Notes: generated by a model not told the origin, from the letters alone. Counted from the first letter of the stretch, positions 42,542-50,947 are shown. The stretch is DNA of 64,000 nt from Kribbella sp. VKM Ac-2568 (GCF_004345365.1 NZ_SLVF01000012.1:124001-188000), one strand, 5' to 3'. Numbers and translations are program-made.

Positions 42542-43260
42542 GCGAACACGATCCCTCGCGGCTCGGCGCCTACTCCCTCGGCGCGCTGGAGCCGGACGAG
42601 GTCCGCGAGATCGACGAGCACCTGGCCGGTTGTGCCGAGTGCCGCCAGGAGTTGGCCGAGCTCGACGAGATGAAGGAGTTCCTCGGCGATGTACCGCCAG
42701 AGGCCTTCCTGGACGGGCCGCCGGCTGACGGTGACCTGCTGCTGCAGCGGACCCTGCGGGAGGTTCGCTCGACCGCCGCGGCCGAGGTTGCGGCCGCCGA
42801 GGCTGGGACTGCCGCGCCTCCTGCGGCTGCGGCGCGCAAGAAGCGCTCGACGTGGTACCTGGTGGCCGCTGCCGTCGTCTTGATCGCCGGCGCGCTGGGC
42901 GGCGGCGTACTGATCGGTCGTCAGACGATTGCTGATCCCGATGCGCCCGTGGCCGGGTCGAAGCAGGTGACCGCCACGGACACGGTGACCCGGACGACCA
43001 TGGCGACCACGGTGGAGCCGCGAGCCGGCTGGAGCTGGATCATGGTCAACATCGCGGGCCTGAAGGCCGGGGCCGAGTGCGAGATGCTCGTCACCGACAA
43101 GGCCGGCAACACCTTCGTGGCGGGCAGCTGGGTGGTCTCGGAGAAGGCAGCGCGCGAGGGCAGCCGCTTCGGCGGCGGTGTGCTGATCCCGATCGACCAG
43201 GTCCGCTCCGTGGAGATCAAGACTCTCCAAGGCGAGCACGTGGTGACTACGCCGGTCTAA
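42538..43260 (+). CDS. Membrane anti-sigma factor with zinc-finger (ZAS) domain
   Basis: Protein of 240 residues. The N-terminal domain has IDEHLAGCAECRQELAELDE, the H-x3-C-x2-C zinc-binding site that clamps the cognate sigma factor. A single membrane helix (TWYLVAAAVVLIAGALGGGV, about residues 103-122) follows a basic stretch. The outer C-terminal half (WSWIMVNIAGLKAGAECEML) resembles the RskA/RslA sensor domain. Coupled to the sigma gene by overlap, so the two are made together. The HxxxCxxC can release sigma on oxidation in relatives. Confidence 0.92.
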   Translation: MSEHDPSRLGAYSLGALEPDEVREIDEHLAGCAECRQELAELDEMKEFLGDVPPEAFLDGPPADGDLLLQRTLREVRSTAAAEVAAAEAGTAAPPAAAARKKRSTWYLVAAAVVLIAGALGGGVLIGRQTIADPDAPVAGSKQVTATDTVTRTTMATTVEPRAGWSWIMVNIAGLKAGAECEMLVTDKAGNTFVAGSWVVSEKAAREGSRFGGGVLIPIDQVRSVEIKTLQGEHVVTTPV

Positions 43261-43291
43261 ATCTGGTTGCGACGTCGGGGAGGATGGATGC

Positions 43292-44395
43292 GTGACTCAC
43301 CCGACGACGACCGCCTCCGAAGATCTTCGTTCCCGCCGTAAGGCTGCTGCCGCCGAGTGCACCCGCTGGTTGTCCGGCCGGAAGACGCCGGTTTCAGACA
43401 GCCTGCTTGCGCTGGCCGCGGCGGCGACCGAGGAGGAGCGCGACGGCTACGGGACCGGAGGTGAGGTCGAACTGCTGGAGCAGGAGGTCGCAGAGCTGCT
43501 GGGGAAGCCCGCGGCCGTGTTCGTGCCCAGCGGGATCATGGCTCAGCAGAGTGTGCTCCGGGTGTACGCCGATCGGGCCGGCACTCAGCGGGTGGCGCTG
43601 CACGGGCTCTCGCACTTCCTGCAGCATGAGCTGAACGCCCTGGAGGAAGTGCACCACCTCCGCATCGAGCGGCTGACCTCCGAGCCGCGGCAGCCCCGGC
43701 CGGACGAGCTGGCCGCCATACCGGGTCGCCTGGCCGCTGTGGCGCTGGAACTACCCTTGCGCGACGCCGGGTTCGTGCTGCCGACGTGGGACGAGTTGGT
43801 GGTGTTCGCCGAGGCTTGTGCGGAGCGCGGCGTACCGCTGCATCTGGATGGCGCCCGGCTGTGGGAGAGCACGCCGTACCTGGAGCACAGTCTTGCTGAG
43901 GTGGCTGCACTGGCCTCGACCGTCTACGTGTCGTTCTACAAGGGGCTGGGCGGTCTGAGCGGTGCCGCTGTCGCGGGGCCCGAGGACCTGATCGCAGAGG
44001 TACGTCGTTGGCAGCGCAGGCTCGGCGGCAACGTCTACACCCTCTTCCCGTACGCCGTGTCCGCGCGAGACGGGCTCCGCAACGTACTGCCGCTGATGGG
44101 AGACCTCCACCAGCAGGCGATCGAGCTGGCTGCCGCCTTGCAGAGCACGGGATTCCGCGTCTTCCCGGAGCCGCCGCACACCAACTCGTTCCGCGTCTAC
44201 GCGCCGCGGCCGGCCGAGCAGATCGAGGTGACCGCCGTACGCCGGATGGAGGCGACCCGCGAATCGATCTCCGGCGCGTGGCAACCGGCCGACGTACCGG
44301 GCTGGTCGTTTGTGGAACTGGTGGTGACACCGGACACGTTGCGCTGGGAGATCGACGAGGCGGCGAAGGCTTTCGGGGAACTTCTGGAAGACTGA
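43292..44395 (+). CDS. Threonine aldolase/beta-eliminating lyase-like PLP enzyme
   Basis: Protein of 367 residues starting at GTG 43292. It is fold-type I: DGYGTGGEVELLEQEVAELL, AAVFVPSGIMAQQSVLRVYA, the PLP-Asp strand PLHLDGARLWESTPYLEHSL and the Schiff-base lysine in VYVSFYKGLGGLSGAAVAG. Low-specificity L-threonine aldolases cleave threonine to glycine and acetaldehyde, and this sequence fits the family but is diverged at the N terminus. It stands alone after the sigma/anti-sigma pair; the 31 bp gap allows co-transcription. Confidence 0.88.
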   Translation: MTHPTTTASEDLRSRRKAAAAECTRWLSGRKTPVSDSLLALAAAATEEERDGYGTGGEVELLEQEVAELLGKPAAVFVPSGIMAQQSVLRVYADRAGTQRVALHGLSHFLQHELNALEEVHHLRIERLTSEPRQPRPDELAAIPGRLAAVALELPLRDAGFVLPTWDELVVFAEACAERGVPLHLDGARLWESTPYLEHSLAEVAALASTVYVSFYKGLGGLSGAAVAGPEDLIAEVRRWQRRLGGNVYTLFPYAVSARDGLRNVLPLMGDLHQQAIELAAALQSTGFRVFPEPPHTNSFRVYAPRPAEQIEVTAVRRMEATRESISGAWQPADVPGWSFVELVVTPDTLRWEIDEAAKAFGELLED

Positions 44396-44450
44396 GGTCG
44401 TAGCACTGGTGAGGCTGGTGCACGGCAACAATCGGGGAGAGAAGTCGCTA

Positions 44451-44549
44451 GTGCTGACGTTCGTCATCACCATGGTCATTCTGCTGGTTCTGTCGGGACT
44501 CGTCCTGCTCGCGGTCGCCCGCGGCGAGGGCAAGGGAATCGGCCACTGA
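44451..44549 (+). CDS. Tiny single-helix membrane peptide
   Basis: A 32-residue frame: MLTFVITMVILLVLSGLVLL then AVARGEGKGIGH. Residues 2-23 form one membrane helix, followed by a short basic, Gly-rich tail. GTG 44451 is preceded by GGGGAGAGAAG with suitable spacing. In-frame GTGs at 44418 and 44409 could lengthen it to 43 or 46 residues. The clean hydrophobic pattern, the Shine-Dalgarno and a stop within the free gap argue for a real gene. No similar protein is known to me; function unknown. Confidence 0.55.
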   Translation: MLTFVITMVILLVLSGLVLLAVARGEGKGIGH

Positions 44550-44563
44550 GCTACCAAAGCCAT

Positions 44564-44569
44564 TAGATT
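44564..44569 (+). promoter_or_regulatory. Putative -10 box for leaderless RibD-like gene
   Basis: TAGATT ends 7 nt before ATG 44577. The sequence between has no properly spaced Shine-Dalgarno, which supports a leaderless transcript. Confidence 0.45.
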
Positions 44570-44576
44570 GTGGGAG

Positions 44577-45128
44577 ATGAGAGAGCTCATCTTCCAGGAA
44601 TACGTGTCGCTCGACGGGTACGCCGCCGGGCCCGGTGACGACCTCACGTTCTTCGACAGCGTCGCGGACCAGGCCGACAGCGACAACCTCGACCTGCTCG
44701 AGACCGTCGACACGATGCTGCTCGGCGCGAACACCTACCGCCTGTTCGTCGACTTCTGGCCGACGGCAACCGACGAGGTGATCGCGCCGCAGCTGAACCG
44801 CCTCCGCAAGGTGGTCGTCTCGTCGACCCTCGACAGCGCACCATGGGGCGACTGGGAGCCGGGCGAGATCGTCACCGACCCGGTCAAGGCAGTCACCGCC
44901 CTGAAGTCCGAGGACGGCAAGAACATCATCCTGTGGGGGAGCATCAGTCTTTTCCACACTCTGCTCACGGCTGGGCTGGTGGACGAGATCCAGTTGCGCG
45001 TGTGCCCGATCCTGATTGGTGGTGGCAAACCTGTCTTCCCTGCCCAGGACACGCCACAGCCGCTGACTCTTCTCGAGGCAACCCCCTGGGCGACGAACGG
45101 CACGCTCCTCCGCTACAAACCCAGCTAG
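44577..45128 (+). CDS. Dihydrofolate reductase/RibD C-terminal-like protein
   Basis: Protein of 183 residues beginning MRELIFQEYVSLDGYAAGPG. The pattern TMLLGANTYRLFVDFWPTAT, LNRLRKVVVSSTLDSAPWGD, NIILWGSISLFHTLLTAGLV and VDEIQLRVCPILIGGGKPVF is that of the YwjB/RibD C-terminal family, a DHFR-like NADPH-binding fold. These stand-alone proteins have no proven reaction and should not be read as folate DHFR. ATG 44577 fits the -10 box just upstream; a TTG at 44568 is less likely. Confidence 0.9.
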   Translation: MRELIFQEYVSLDGYAAGPGDDLTFFDSVADQADSDNLDLLETVDTMLLGANTYRLFVDFWPTATDEVIAPQLNRLRKVVVSSTLDSAPWGDWEPGEIVTDPVKAVTALKSEDGKNIILWGSISLFHTLLTAGLVDEIQLRVCPILIGGGKPVFPAQDTPQPLTLLEATPWATNGTLLRYKPS

Positions 45129-45514
45129 TACTACGTCCCACGCGGCTGAGGGCCGTACGGAAAGACAGGAAGTACTACGTGTGCTGAACGCCTGGGCAGG
45201 CGCGGGAGGTAGACGTCGTGAGCGACATCTTCCTGTCGGTCGGTACAGCCGGAGCAGGAATTCGGGCGGGCGGCTTGGGTGGCGAGTCGTGCCACGTCGT
45301 GGTGGCGGCTCTATGACCACCCGAGCCCATCCGGCGGAGCCTGCCGTGGTGGTTGCGGTGGAACCAGCCAGCCGAGCTGACCAGCCCAGCGCGCTTCGGC
45401 GGAACCCGATCCAGGTGCCCGATCGATGACCTCGGCTGCGGGAGCCCCCGCTTTCACTGAGCCCGCGACGGAGCAGCGGCCCGGGTGGGAGTAGGAGCCG
45501 CGCGGGGCGCAGTA
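45129..45514. other. 386 bp gap with triple AGTACTACGT word and three tiny coupled frames
   Basis: No ordinary gene is seen. The word AGTACTACGT occurs at 45127-45136, 45171-45180 and 45511-45520, the last overlapping the stop of the M56 gene. Between them three very short frames overlap as stop-start pairs: 45218-45316 (GTG start, 32 residues, GGGAGG 8 nt upstream), 45313-45429 (38 residues) and 45426-45494 (22 residues). Their third-position GC is lower than in neighbouring genes, so coding status is doubtful. Confidence 0.5.
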
Positions 45515-46420
45515 CTACGTGACCGCGTTGGCGAGAGCCTTGAGGATAGGGGCGGCGACGGTGAGGGTGGGGACCACAAGGAGTAGGGCTGCTGTGGCGT
45601 AGGTGGCTGAGGCCAAGACCGGGTGGTTGGGTTCCGGGTCGGCTAGGCGTTGGACTCGGAGAACCGTGGAGGACTTGGCTGCGGCCAGGGCGGCTTCGGG
45701 GGCGGGGGAGCCGGCTAGGGCTACCAGGGCTCGAGCCAGGGGGAGGGGGCCGTTGCGGCGGCGGGCGTCGTCGTCGGCGAGGAGTTCTACCAGGGTTCGG
45801 GCTTGGTCGAGGGCTACGTCGCTGCGGACCCAGCGGGGGAAGGCGTGGTGGAGGGCGGTGAAGGCTTCCAGCACCAGGTCGTGCCTGGCACGCAGATGCG
45901 CCTGCTCATGGGCCAGTACCGCGCGCAGTTCACCGTCATCGAGGCAGTCGAGCGCACCAACGGACACGACCACCCTCGAGCCACGCATTGCCGGCAGACA
46001 GTAGGCGAGCGGCGTCTCCTCGGCCAGCACGCGTAAACCCGGGATCAGCCCGTCCGGTGTCGCCAGCACGTCCACCAGATCGCGGTGACGCTTCCGCCGC
46101 GCCCTGGTCCCGACTGCAACCCGCCCGACAGCCCAGACCAGCCTGACAGCGACAAGCGCAGTCAACGCAAGCACAGCCGCAGCGGCGAGATCCCGCGCAG
46201 ACGACGGATCGAATCGAGGCTCACCAGGCTCACCCGCCGTCGAGTACGACAGTGCGAGCCCAGCCCCCAGAGCAGCCAGTACTGCGGCCAGCGCGATCGC
46301 CTGCCAGAGGGCAACGGCAGCGCGGGGGATCCGGTACGGCCAGCTGGAGCGAGCCAGGAGAGCCGGTGCCGGCCCGGTCAGCACCAGCGCGAGTGCAGCG
46401 AGCAGTAGCGGGGTGATCAC
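45515..46420 (-). CDS. M56 family membrane metallopeptidase (BlaR1/MecR1-like)
   Basis: Protein of 301 residues with membrane helices at the N terminus (MITPLLLAALALVLTGPAPA), in the middle and at the C terminus (YATAALLLVVPTLTVAAPIL). The zinc-binding HExxH appears as AVLAHEQAHLRARHDLVLEA. It lacks the external penicillin-binding sensor of BlaR1, as usual in actinobacterial versions. It is expected to be a sensor-protease that inactivates the BlaI-type repressor encoded just upstream; the genes overlap by 4 nt. The signal is unknown. Confidence 0.9.
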   Translation of the reverse strand: MITPLLLAALALVLTGPAPALLARSSWPYRIPRAAVALWQAIALAAVLAALGAGLALSYSTAGEPGEPRFDPSSARDLAAAAVLALTALVAVRLVWAVGRVAVGTRARRKRHRDLVDVLATPDGLIPGLRVLAEETPLAYCLPAMRGSRVVVSVGALDCLDDGELRAVLAHEQAHLRARHDLVLEAFTALHHAFPRWVRSDVALDQARTLVELLADDDARRRNGPLPLARALVALAGSPAPEAALAAAKSSTVLRVQRLADPEPNHPVLASATYATAALLLVVPTLTVAAPILKALANAVT

Positions 46421-46803
46421 CCCTCCCGAGCCTCCAGCCGCGCGAGCGCGTCGCGGAGCAAGGCTGCCTCTTCGTCGCTGACCTGCCCGACGAACCGCAC
46501 CAGGGCCTCGCGGCGGTCGCCGGCCCGGTCGAGCGCGTCGCGCATCAGATCCGCGGCCATCTCCTCGCGGGGCGCTGCGGCCTTGTAGCGCCAGGCCTTG
46601 CCGTCCCGCTCGCGCTCGGTAAGTTTCTTCTTGGCAAGCCGGTCGAGCACCGTCATCACTGTGGTGTAGGCGAGATCGCGGGTGCCCGCGAGTCGCTCGT
46701 GCACCTCGCGCACGGTGAGTGCGCCGTCGGCGGCCCAGAGCTGCTCCATAACGAGCCGCTCGAGGTCGCCGAGGGGGCGTGGTGTTCTCGCATCGGTGGC
46801 CAC
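46417..46803 (-). CDS. BlaI/MecI/CopY-family transcriptional repressor
   Basis: Protein of 128 residues. The winged helix spans PLGDLERLVMEQLWAADGAL, TVREVHERLAGTRDLAYTTV, MTVLDRLAKKKLTERERDGK, the canonical BlaI sequence, followed by a C-terminal dimer domain. I take GTG 46803: the -10 TATACT (46815-46810) ends 6 nt before it, suggesting leaderless expression. A TTG at 46824 would place the promoter inside the gene. It overlaps the M56 protease, forming the usual repressor/protease pair, and is divergent from cydA. Confidence 0.92.
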   Translation of the reverse strand: MATDARTPRPLGDLERLVMEQLWAADGALTVREVHERLAGTRDLAYTTVMTVLDRLAKKKLTERERDGKAWRYKAAAPREEMAADLMRDALDRAGDRREALVRFVGQVSDEEAALLRDALARLEAREG

Positions 46804-46809
46804 GTGATC

Positions 46810-46830
46810 AGTATAACTACGCAATGTAGT
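46810..46830. promoter_or_regulatory. blaI promoter with BlaI-type box
   Basis: On the minus strand TATACT (46815-46810) is the -10 of blaI. Immediately upstream is ACTAC-N5-GTAGT (46816-46830), a dyad of the type bound by BlaI/MecI repressors (TAC...GTA arms). Position between -35 and -10 fits autorepression. Confidence 0.6.
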
Positions 46831-46845
46831 AGATCGCCGCTAGCA

Positions 46846-46866
46846 TCTACTACGTAACGTCGTAGA
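46846..46866. promoter_or_regulatory. Second BlaI-like dyad in the cydA leader
   Basis: TCTAC (46846-46850) and GTAGA (46862-46866) flank TACGTAACGTC, giving another CTAC...GTAG dyad 17 bp before cydA and just after a TAGCAT -10-like element (46841-46846). Spacing differs from the first box, so the assignment is weaker. Confidence 0.45.
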
Positions 46867-46882
46867 CGGCTTGGAGGCCGGC

Positions 46883-48280
46883 ATGGACACCCTGGATCTG
46901 GCCAGGTGGCAGTTCGCGATCACCACGGTGTACCACTTCTTCTTCGTCCCGGTGACGATCTCCCTGGTCGCGATCACCGCCGGTCTGCAGACCGCGTGGG
47001 TGCGGACCGGCAAGGACAAGTACCTGCGGCTGACCAAGTTCTACGGGAAGCTGTTCCTGATCAACATCGCGATGGGTGTGGTCACCGGGTTGGTGCAGGA
47101 ATTCCAGTTCGGGATGAACTGGAGCGACTACTCGCGCTTCGTCGGCGACGTGTTCGGCGCCCCGCTGGCGCTGGAGGGGCTGCTCGCGTTCTTCCTCGAG
47201 TCCACCTTCATCGGGCTGTGGATCTTCGGCTGGGACAGGTTGCCGAAGAAGATCCACCTGGCCTGCATCTGGATGGTGGTGCTCGGCAGCCAGTTGTCGG
47301 CGTACTTCATCCTGGCGGCGAACTCCTGGATGCAGAACCCGGTCGGCTTTCGCTACAACGCCCAGCGCGGCCGCGCCGAACTGACCGACATCGGCGCGGT
47401 GCTGACCAACAAGGTCGTCCTGGTCACCTACCCGCACACGATCTTCGCCGCGTTCATGGTCGGCGGCGCGTTCGTCGCCGGGGTGGCGATCTGGCACCTG
47501 GTCCGGCGCAAGGGCGTCGACACCGACGCGTTCCGGACCGCGATGCGGCTGGGCGCCGTCGTCGTCATCGTCGCGGGCGCCGGGGTCGCGTTGAGCGGCG
47601 ACCAGCAGGGCAAGGTGATGACCGAGGTGCAGCCGATGAAGATGGCCGCGGCCGAGGCGCTCTACCAGACGGAGAAGCCGGCCTCGTTCTCGATCTTCAC
47701 CATCGGCACGCTGGACGGCTCCCGGGAGATCTACTCGCTGAAGGTGCCGTACCTGCTGTCCTTCCTGGCCACCGGGCACTTCGAGGACGAGGTGAAGGGC
47801 ATCAACTCGCTGCAGGAGGCCTACGAGCAGCTCTACGGACCAGGCTCGTACAACCCGAACATCCCGCTCACCTACTGGACCTTCCGGTTGATGATCGGGG
47901 TCGGGATGGCGTCGGCGGCGATCGCCGTCTGGTTGCTCTGGACGACTCGCCGGGGCCGGGCGCCGGCCGGCTGGCTGGCCTGGGTGGCGCTGCCGTTGCC
48001 GCTGCTGCCGCTGGCCGCGAACTCCTTCGGCTGGATCTTCACCGAGACCGGACGGCAACCCTGGCTGGTGTTCGGCCTGCTGCCGACCGCCTCCGGGATC
48101 TCACCCGGTACCACGACGTCCGAGGTTCTGACCTCGCTGATCGGCTTCACCCTGCTGTACGGCGCACTGGCCGTGGTCGAGGTGAAGCTGATGTTCCGGG
48201 CGATCCGTGCGGGCCTGGATCCGGTCGAGCCCGACGATGCGCCGGACCAGCCCGACAAACCACTCTCCTTCGCGTACTGA
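46883..48280 (+). CDS. cydA: Cytochrome bd ubiquinol oxidase subunit I
   Basis: Haem-bearing subunit of the high-affinity terminal oxidase; it oxidises quinol and reduces oxygen to water. The 465-residue protein begins MDTLDLARWQFAITTVYHFF and has nine or so helices. Landmarks are YHFFFVPVTISLVAITAGLQ (haem b595 ligand region), GLLAFFLESTFIGLWIFGWD, the haem b558 methionine region and the invariant ETGRQPWLVFGLLPT near residue 390. ATG 46883 has GGAGG at 46873-46877; a TTG at 46871 lies inside that Shine-Dalgarno. Followed by cydB, cydD and cydC. Confidence 0.97.
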   Translation: MDTLDLARWQFAITTVYHFFFVPVTISLVAITAGLQTAWVRTGKDKYLRLTKFYGKLFLINIAMGVVTGLVQEFQFGMNWSDYSRFVGDVFGAPLALEGLLAFFLESTFIGLWIFGWDRLPKKIHLACIWMVVLGSQLSAYFILAANSWMQNPVGFRYNAQRGRAELTDIGAVLTNKVVLVTYPHTIFAAFMVGGAFVAGVAIWHLVRRKGVDTDAFRTAMRLGAVVVIVAGAGVALSGDQQGKVMTEVQPMKMAAAEALYQTEKPASFSIFTIGTLDGSREIYSLKVPYLLSFLATGHFEDEVKGINSLQEAYEQLYGPGSYNPNIPLTYWTFRLMIGVGMASAAIAVWLLWTTRRGRAPAGWLAWVALPLPLLPLAANSFGWIFTETGRQPWLVFGLLPTASGISPGTTTSEVLTSLIGFTLLYGALAVVEVKLMFRAIRAGLDPVEPDDAPDQPDKPLSFAY

Positions 48281-48290
48281 GGTGCTGACC

Positions 48291-49322
48291 ATGGAACTCA
48301 CGACGATCTGGTTCATCGTCATCGCGGGCCTGTGGGTAGGGTACTTCGTGCTCGAGGGGTTCGACTTCGGCGTCGGCATCCTGCTGCGGGTGCTCGGCCG
48401 CCACGAGCCCGAGCGGCGCGCGGTGATCACCACCATCGGCCCGGTCTGGGACGGCAACGAGGTCTGGCTGATCGTGGCCGGCGGCGCCACCTTCGCGGCC
48501 TTCCCCGAGTGGTACGCGACGCTGTTCAGCGGGTTCTACCTGCCGCTGTTCGCGATCCTGGTCGCGCTGATCCTGCGCGGGGTGGCGCTGGAGTACCGCG
48601 GCAAGCGGGACGACCTGGTGTGGCGCTCGCGGATGGACACGATGATCACCATCGGGTCGGTGCTGCCCGCGCTGCTGTGGGGGATCACCTTCGCCAACCT
48701 GGTCCGCGGGGTGCCGATCGACTCGTCGCACGAGTTCGTCGGGAGTCTGGGATCCCTGCTCAGCCCGTTCGCGCTACTGGGCGGGGTCGCCTTCACTGCG
48801 GTCTTCGTGGCGCACGGCGCGATCTTCCTGGCACTGAAGACGACGGGGGAGTTGCGGCAGCGGGCGAACCGATTCGCGTCGCTGAGCGGTCTCGCAGCCG
48901 CCGTACTGGCCGTTGGCTTCCTCGCCTGGGCTCATGGGATACGTGGCGACCTCGCCTCCGCAGTGGTCGCAGGGGTTGCCGCCGCGGCGTTGCTGGCCGG
49001 GCTGGTAGCCAACAGGTTCGGCCGCGAGGGCTGGGCCTTCTTGGGTACGGCGGTCGCGGTCGCGCTGGCGGTGGTCTCGCTGTTCGCGGCGATGTTCCCG
49101 GACGTGATGCCGTCGAGTCTCGATCCGGCGTGGAGCCTGACCACCACCAACGCCGCGTCGACGCCGTACACCTTGAAGATGCTGACGATCATCGCGGGCA
49201 TCTTCACGCCGCTGGTGCTGCTGTACCAGGGCTGGACGTACTGGGTGTTCCGCAAGCGGATCACCGTCGAGCCGGTCACGGTGACACCGCTGTCCCCACC
49301 CCAACCCGGTCCCGTGTCATGA
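48291..49322 (+). CDS. cydB: Cytochrome bd ubiquinol oxidase subunit II
   Basis: Partner subunit of CydA, 343 residues with about eight helices. It opens MELTTIWFIVIAGLWVGYFV and LEGFDFGVGILLRVLGRHEP, the family signature. It continues with GPVWDGNEVWLIVAGGATFA and FPEWYATLFSGFYLPLFAIL. Start ATG 48291 lies 10 bp after the cydA stop. The stop overlaps the ATG of cydD (ATGA). Confidence 0.97.
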   Translation: MELTTIWFIVIAGLWVGYFVLEGFDFGVGILLRVLGRHEPERRAVITTIGPVWDGNEVWLIVAGGATFAAFPEWYATLFSGFYLPLFAILVALILRGVALEYRGKRDDLVWRSRMDTMITIGSVLPALLWGITFANLVRGVPIDSSHEFVGSLGSLLSPFALLGGVAFTAVFVAHGAIFLALKTTGELRQRANRFASLSGLAAAVLAVGFLAWAHGIRGDLASAVVAGVAAAALLAGLVANRFGREGWAFLGTAVAVALAVVSLFAAMFPDVMPSSLDPAWSLTTTNAASTPYTLKMLTIIAGIFTPLVLLYQGWTYWVFRKRITVEPVTVTPLSPPQPGPVS

Positions 49323-50947
49323 AACCGGTGGATCCGAGGTTGCTGCGGAGGGCGCGGGCGGCTCGGGTGTTCATGGTCGGCTCAGTGCTGATCGGGATCG
49401 CCACCGGGCTGCTGATCATCCTCCAGGCGGTCCTGCTGGCGAAGGGGATCGCCGGGGTCGTGCTGCACGGTGCCGACATCACCCGCGTGGCCTGGCAGTT
49501 GGCTGCGGTCCTGGTGGCACGGGCCGCGCTGCAGTGGTTGCAGGAGGTCGTCGCACAGCGGGCGGCAGCCGCAGTGAAGTCGACGCTGCGGCGGCAGGTG
49601 CTGGAGCACTCGCTGAAGCTCGGGCCTGCCTGGCTCAGTGGTGAGCGGAGCAGTGCGCTCACCACCCTGCTGACCAAGGGCCTGGACGATCTGGACCCGT
49701 ACTTCGCCCGCTACCTGCCGCAGTTGGTCCTTGCGGCGACAGTGCCGGCGGGGGTGGTTGCCTGGATGGCCACGGGAGACCTGATCGCTGCGACGACCGT
49801 GCTGGTGACGCTGCCGCTCATCCCGGTCTTCATGGCGTTGGTGGGGTGGGCGACGCAGGCCCACAGCCGGCGCCGGCAGCACGCCCTCGCAGTACTGGCT
49901 CATCACTTCGCTGATGTGGTGGCCGGGCTGCCCACGCTGAAGCTGTTCGGCCGGGCGAAGGCCCAGGCGGCCGCCGTACGCCGGGTGACCGACCAGCACC
50001 GGGTGGCGTCGATGGCGAGCCTGCGGCTGGCGTTCCTGTCGTCGTTCGTCCTGGAACTCCTGGCGAGCATCTCGGTGGCGCTGGTCGCGGTCGGCGTCGG
50101 ACTGCGGCTGGTGGAGGGGAAGCTCGGGCTGGAGACGGCGCTGCTGGTGTTGATCCTCGCGCCCGAGGCTTACCTGCCCTTGCGGCAAGTCGGTGCGAAC
50201 TTCCATGCGAGCGCGGATGGGGTCGCGGCCAGCGAGGAAGTGTTCCGCGTGCTGGAGACGCCACTGCCCGAGCGCGGCGAGCGGAGCGACGTACCGGATC
50301 TGCGGGTGACCTCGCTGCACCTGCACGACGTGACAGTGCGCTACCCGGATCGGGACGAGCCAGTACTGCGCGACTTCGACCTGGATCTCTGGCCGGGTGA
50401 GGTGGTCGCGTTGGCCGGGCCCAGTGGTGCTGGGAAGTCCACGGTGATCGCGACGATCCTCGGCTTCGTTGTGCCCGAGGGCGGCGTGGTCGTGGCCGGG
50501 GGAAGTGCGGCGGACGAGTTCGCGCCGGAGCGGTGGCGTGAGCAGTTCGCCTGGGTGCCGCAGCGGCCGGGACTGCGGCTGGGGAGCATTGCGGACAACG
50601 TGCGGCTCGGACGGCCCGACGCCAGCGACTACGACGTACTGCGGGCCCTGGCTGCTGCGGGTGCTCCTGAGCTCGACCCGGCCAAGGCGGTGGGGGAGGG
50701 CGGTCAACTGCTGTCGGGTGGTCAACGGCGCAGGGTGGCACTGGCGCGGGCGTTGATCACCGAGGCGCCTGTCCTGCTGCTGGACGAGCCGACTGCCGGG
50801 TTGGACGCATCCTCCGAGGCTGCGGTGGTCGCCAACCTGCGAGCCACGGGACGGACCGTGCTGCTGGTCGCACACCGGCCGGCACTGCTCGCTGCTGCGG
50901 ACCGAGTGGTTGAGGTGGGCCGAGTGGAAAGCCTGGTGACCGCATGA
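49319..50947 (+). CDS. cydD: Thiol reductant ABC exporter subunit CydD
   Basis: Half-transporter of the CydDC complex, which exports glutathione or cysteine (mycothiol-world hosts may differ) and is needed to assemble cytochrome bd. The 542-residue protein has an ABC exporter membrane domain (residues 15-300), then an ATPase with Walker A LAGPSGAGKSTVIATILGFV, signature LLSGGQRRRVALARALITEA and Walker B APVLLLDEPTAGLDASSEAA. ATG 49319 overlaps cydB; the end overlaps cydC. A D-loop and H-loop (LLVAHRPALLAAADRVVEVG) complete the site. Confidence 0.95.
   Translation: MKPVDPRLLRRARAARVFMVGSVLIGIATGLLIILQAVLLAKGIAGVVLHGADITRVAWQLAAVLVARAALQWLQEVVAQRAAAAVKSTLRRQVLEHSLKLGPAWLSGERSSALTTLLTKGLDDLDPYFARYLPQLVLAATVPAGVVAWMATGDLIAATTVLVTLPLIPVFMALVGWATQAHSRRRQHALAVLAHHFADVVAGLPTLKLFGRAKAQAAAVRRVTDQHRVASMASLRLAFLSSFVLELLASISVALVAVGVGLRLVEGKLGLETALLVLILAPEAYLPLRQVGANFHASADGVAASEEVFRVLETPLPERGERSDVPDLRVTSLHLHDVTVRYPDRDEPVLRDFDLDLWPGEVVALAGPSGAGKSTVIATILGFVVPEGGVVVAGGSAADEFAPERWREQFAWVPQRPGLRLGSIADNVRLGRPDASDYDVLRALAAAGAPELDPAKAVGEGGQLLSGGQRRRVALARALITEAPVLLLDEPTAGLDASSEAAVVANLRATGRTVLLVAHRPALLAAADRVVEVGRVESLVTA

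Noticed and set aside
45181..45429. 82-residue frame in the gap after the RibD-like gene
   Set aside because: Low protein character in the first half; the better ribosome site belongs to another frame starting at 45218.
48332..49318. N-terminal extension of cydD through cydB
   Set aside because: Wrong frame of cydB; CydD proteins begin near MKPVDPRLL at 49319.
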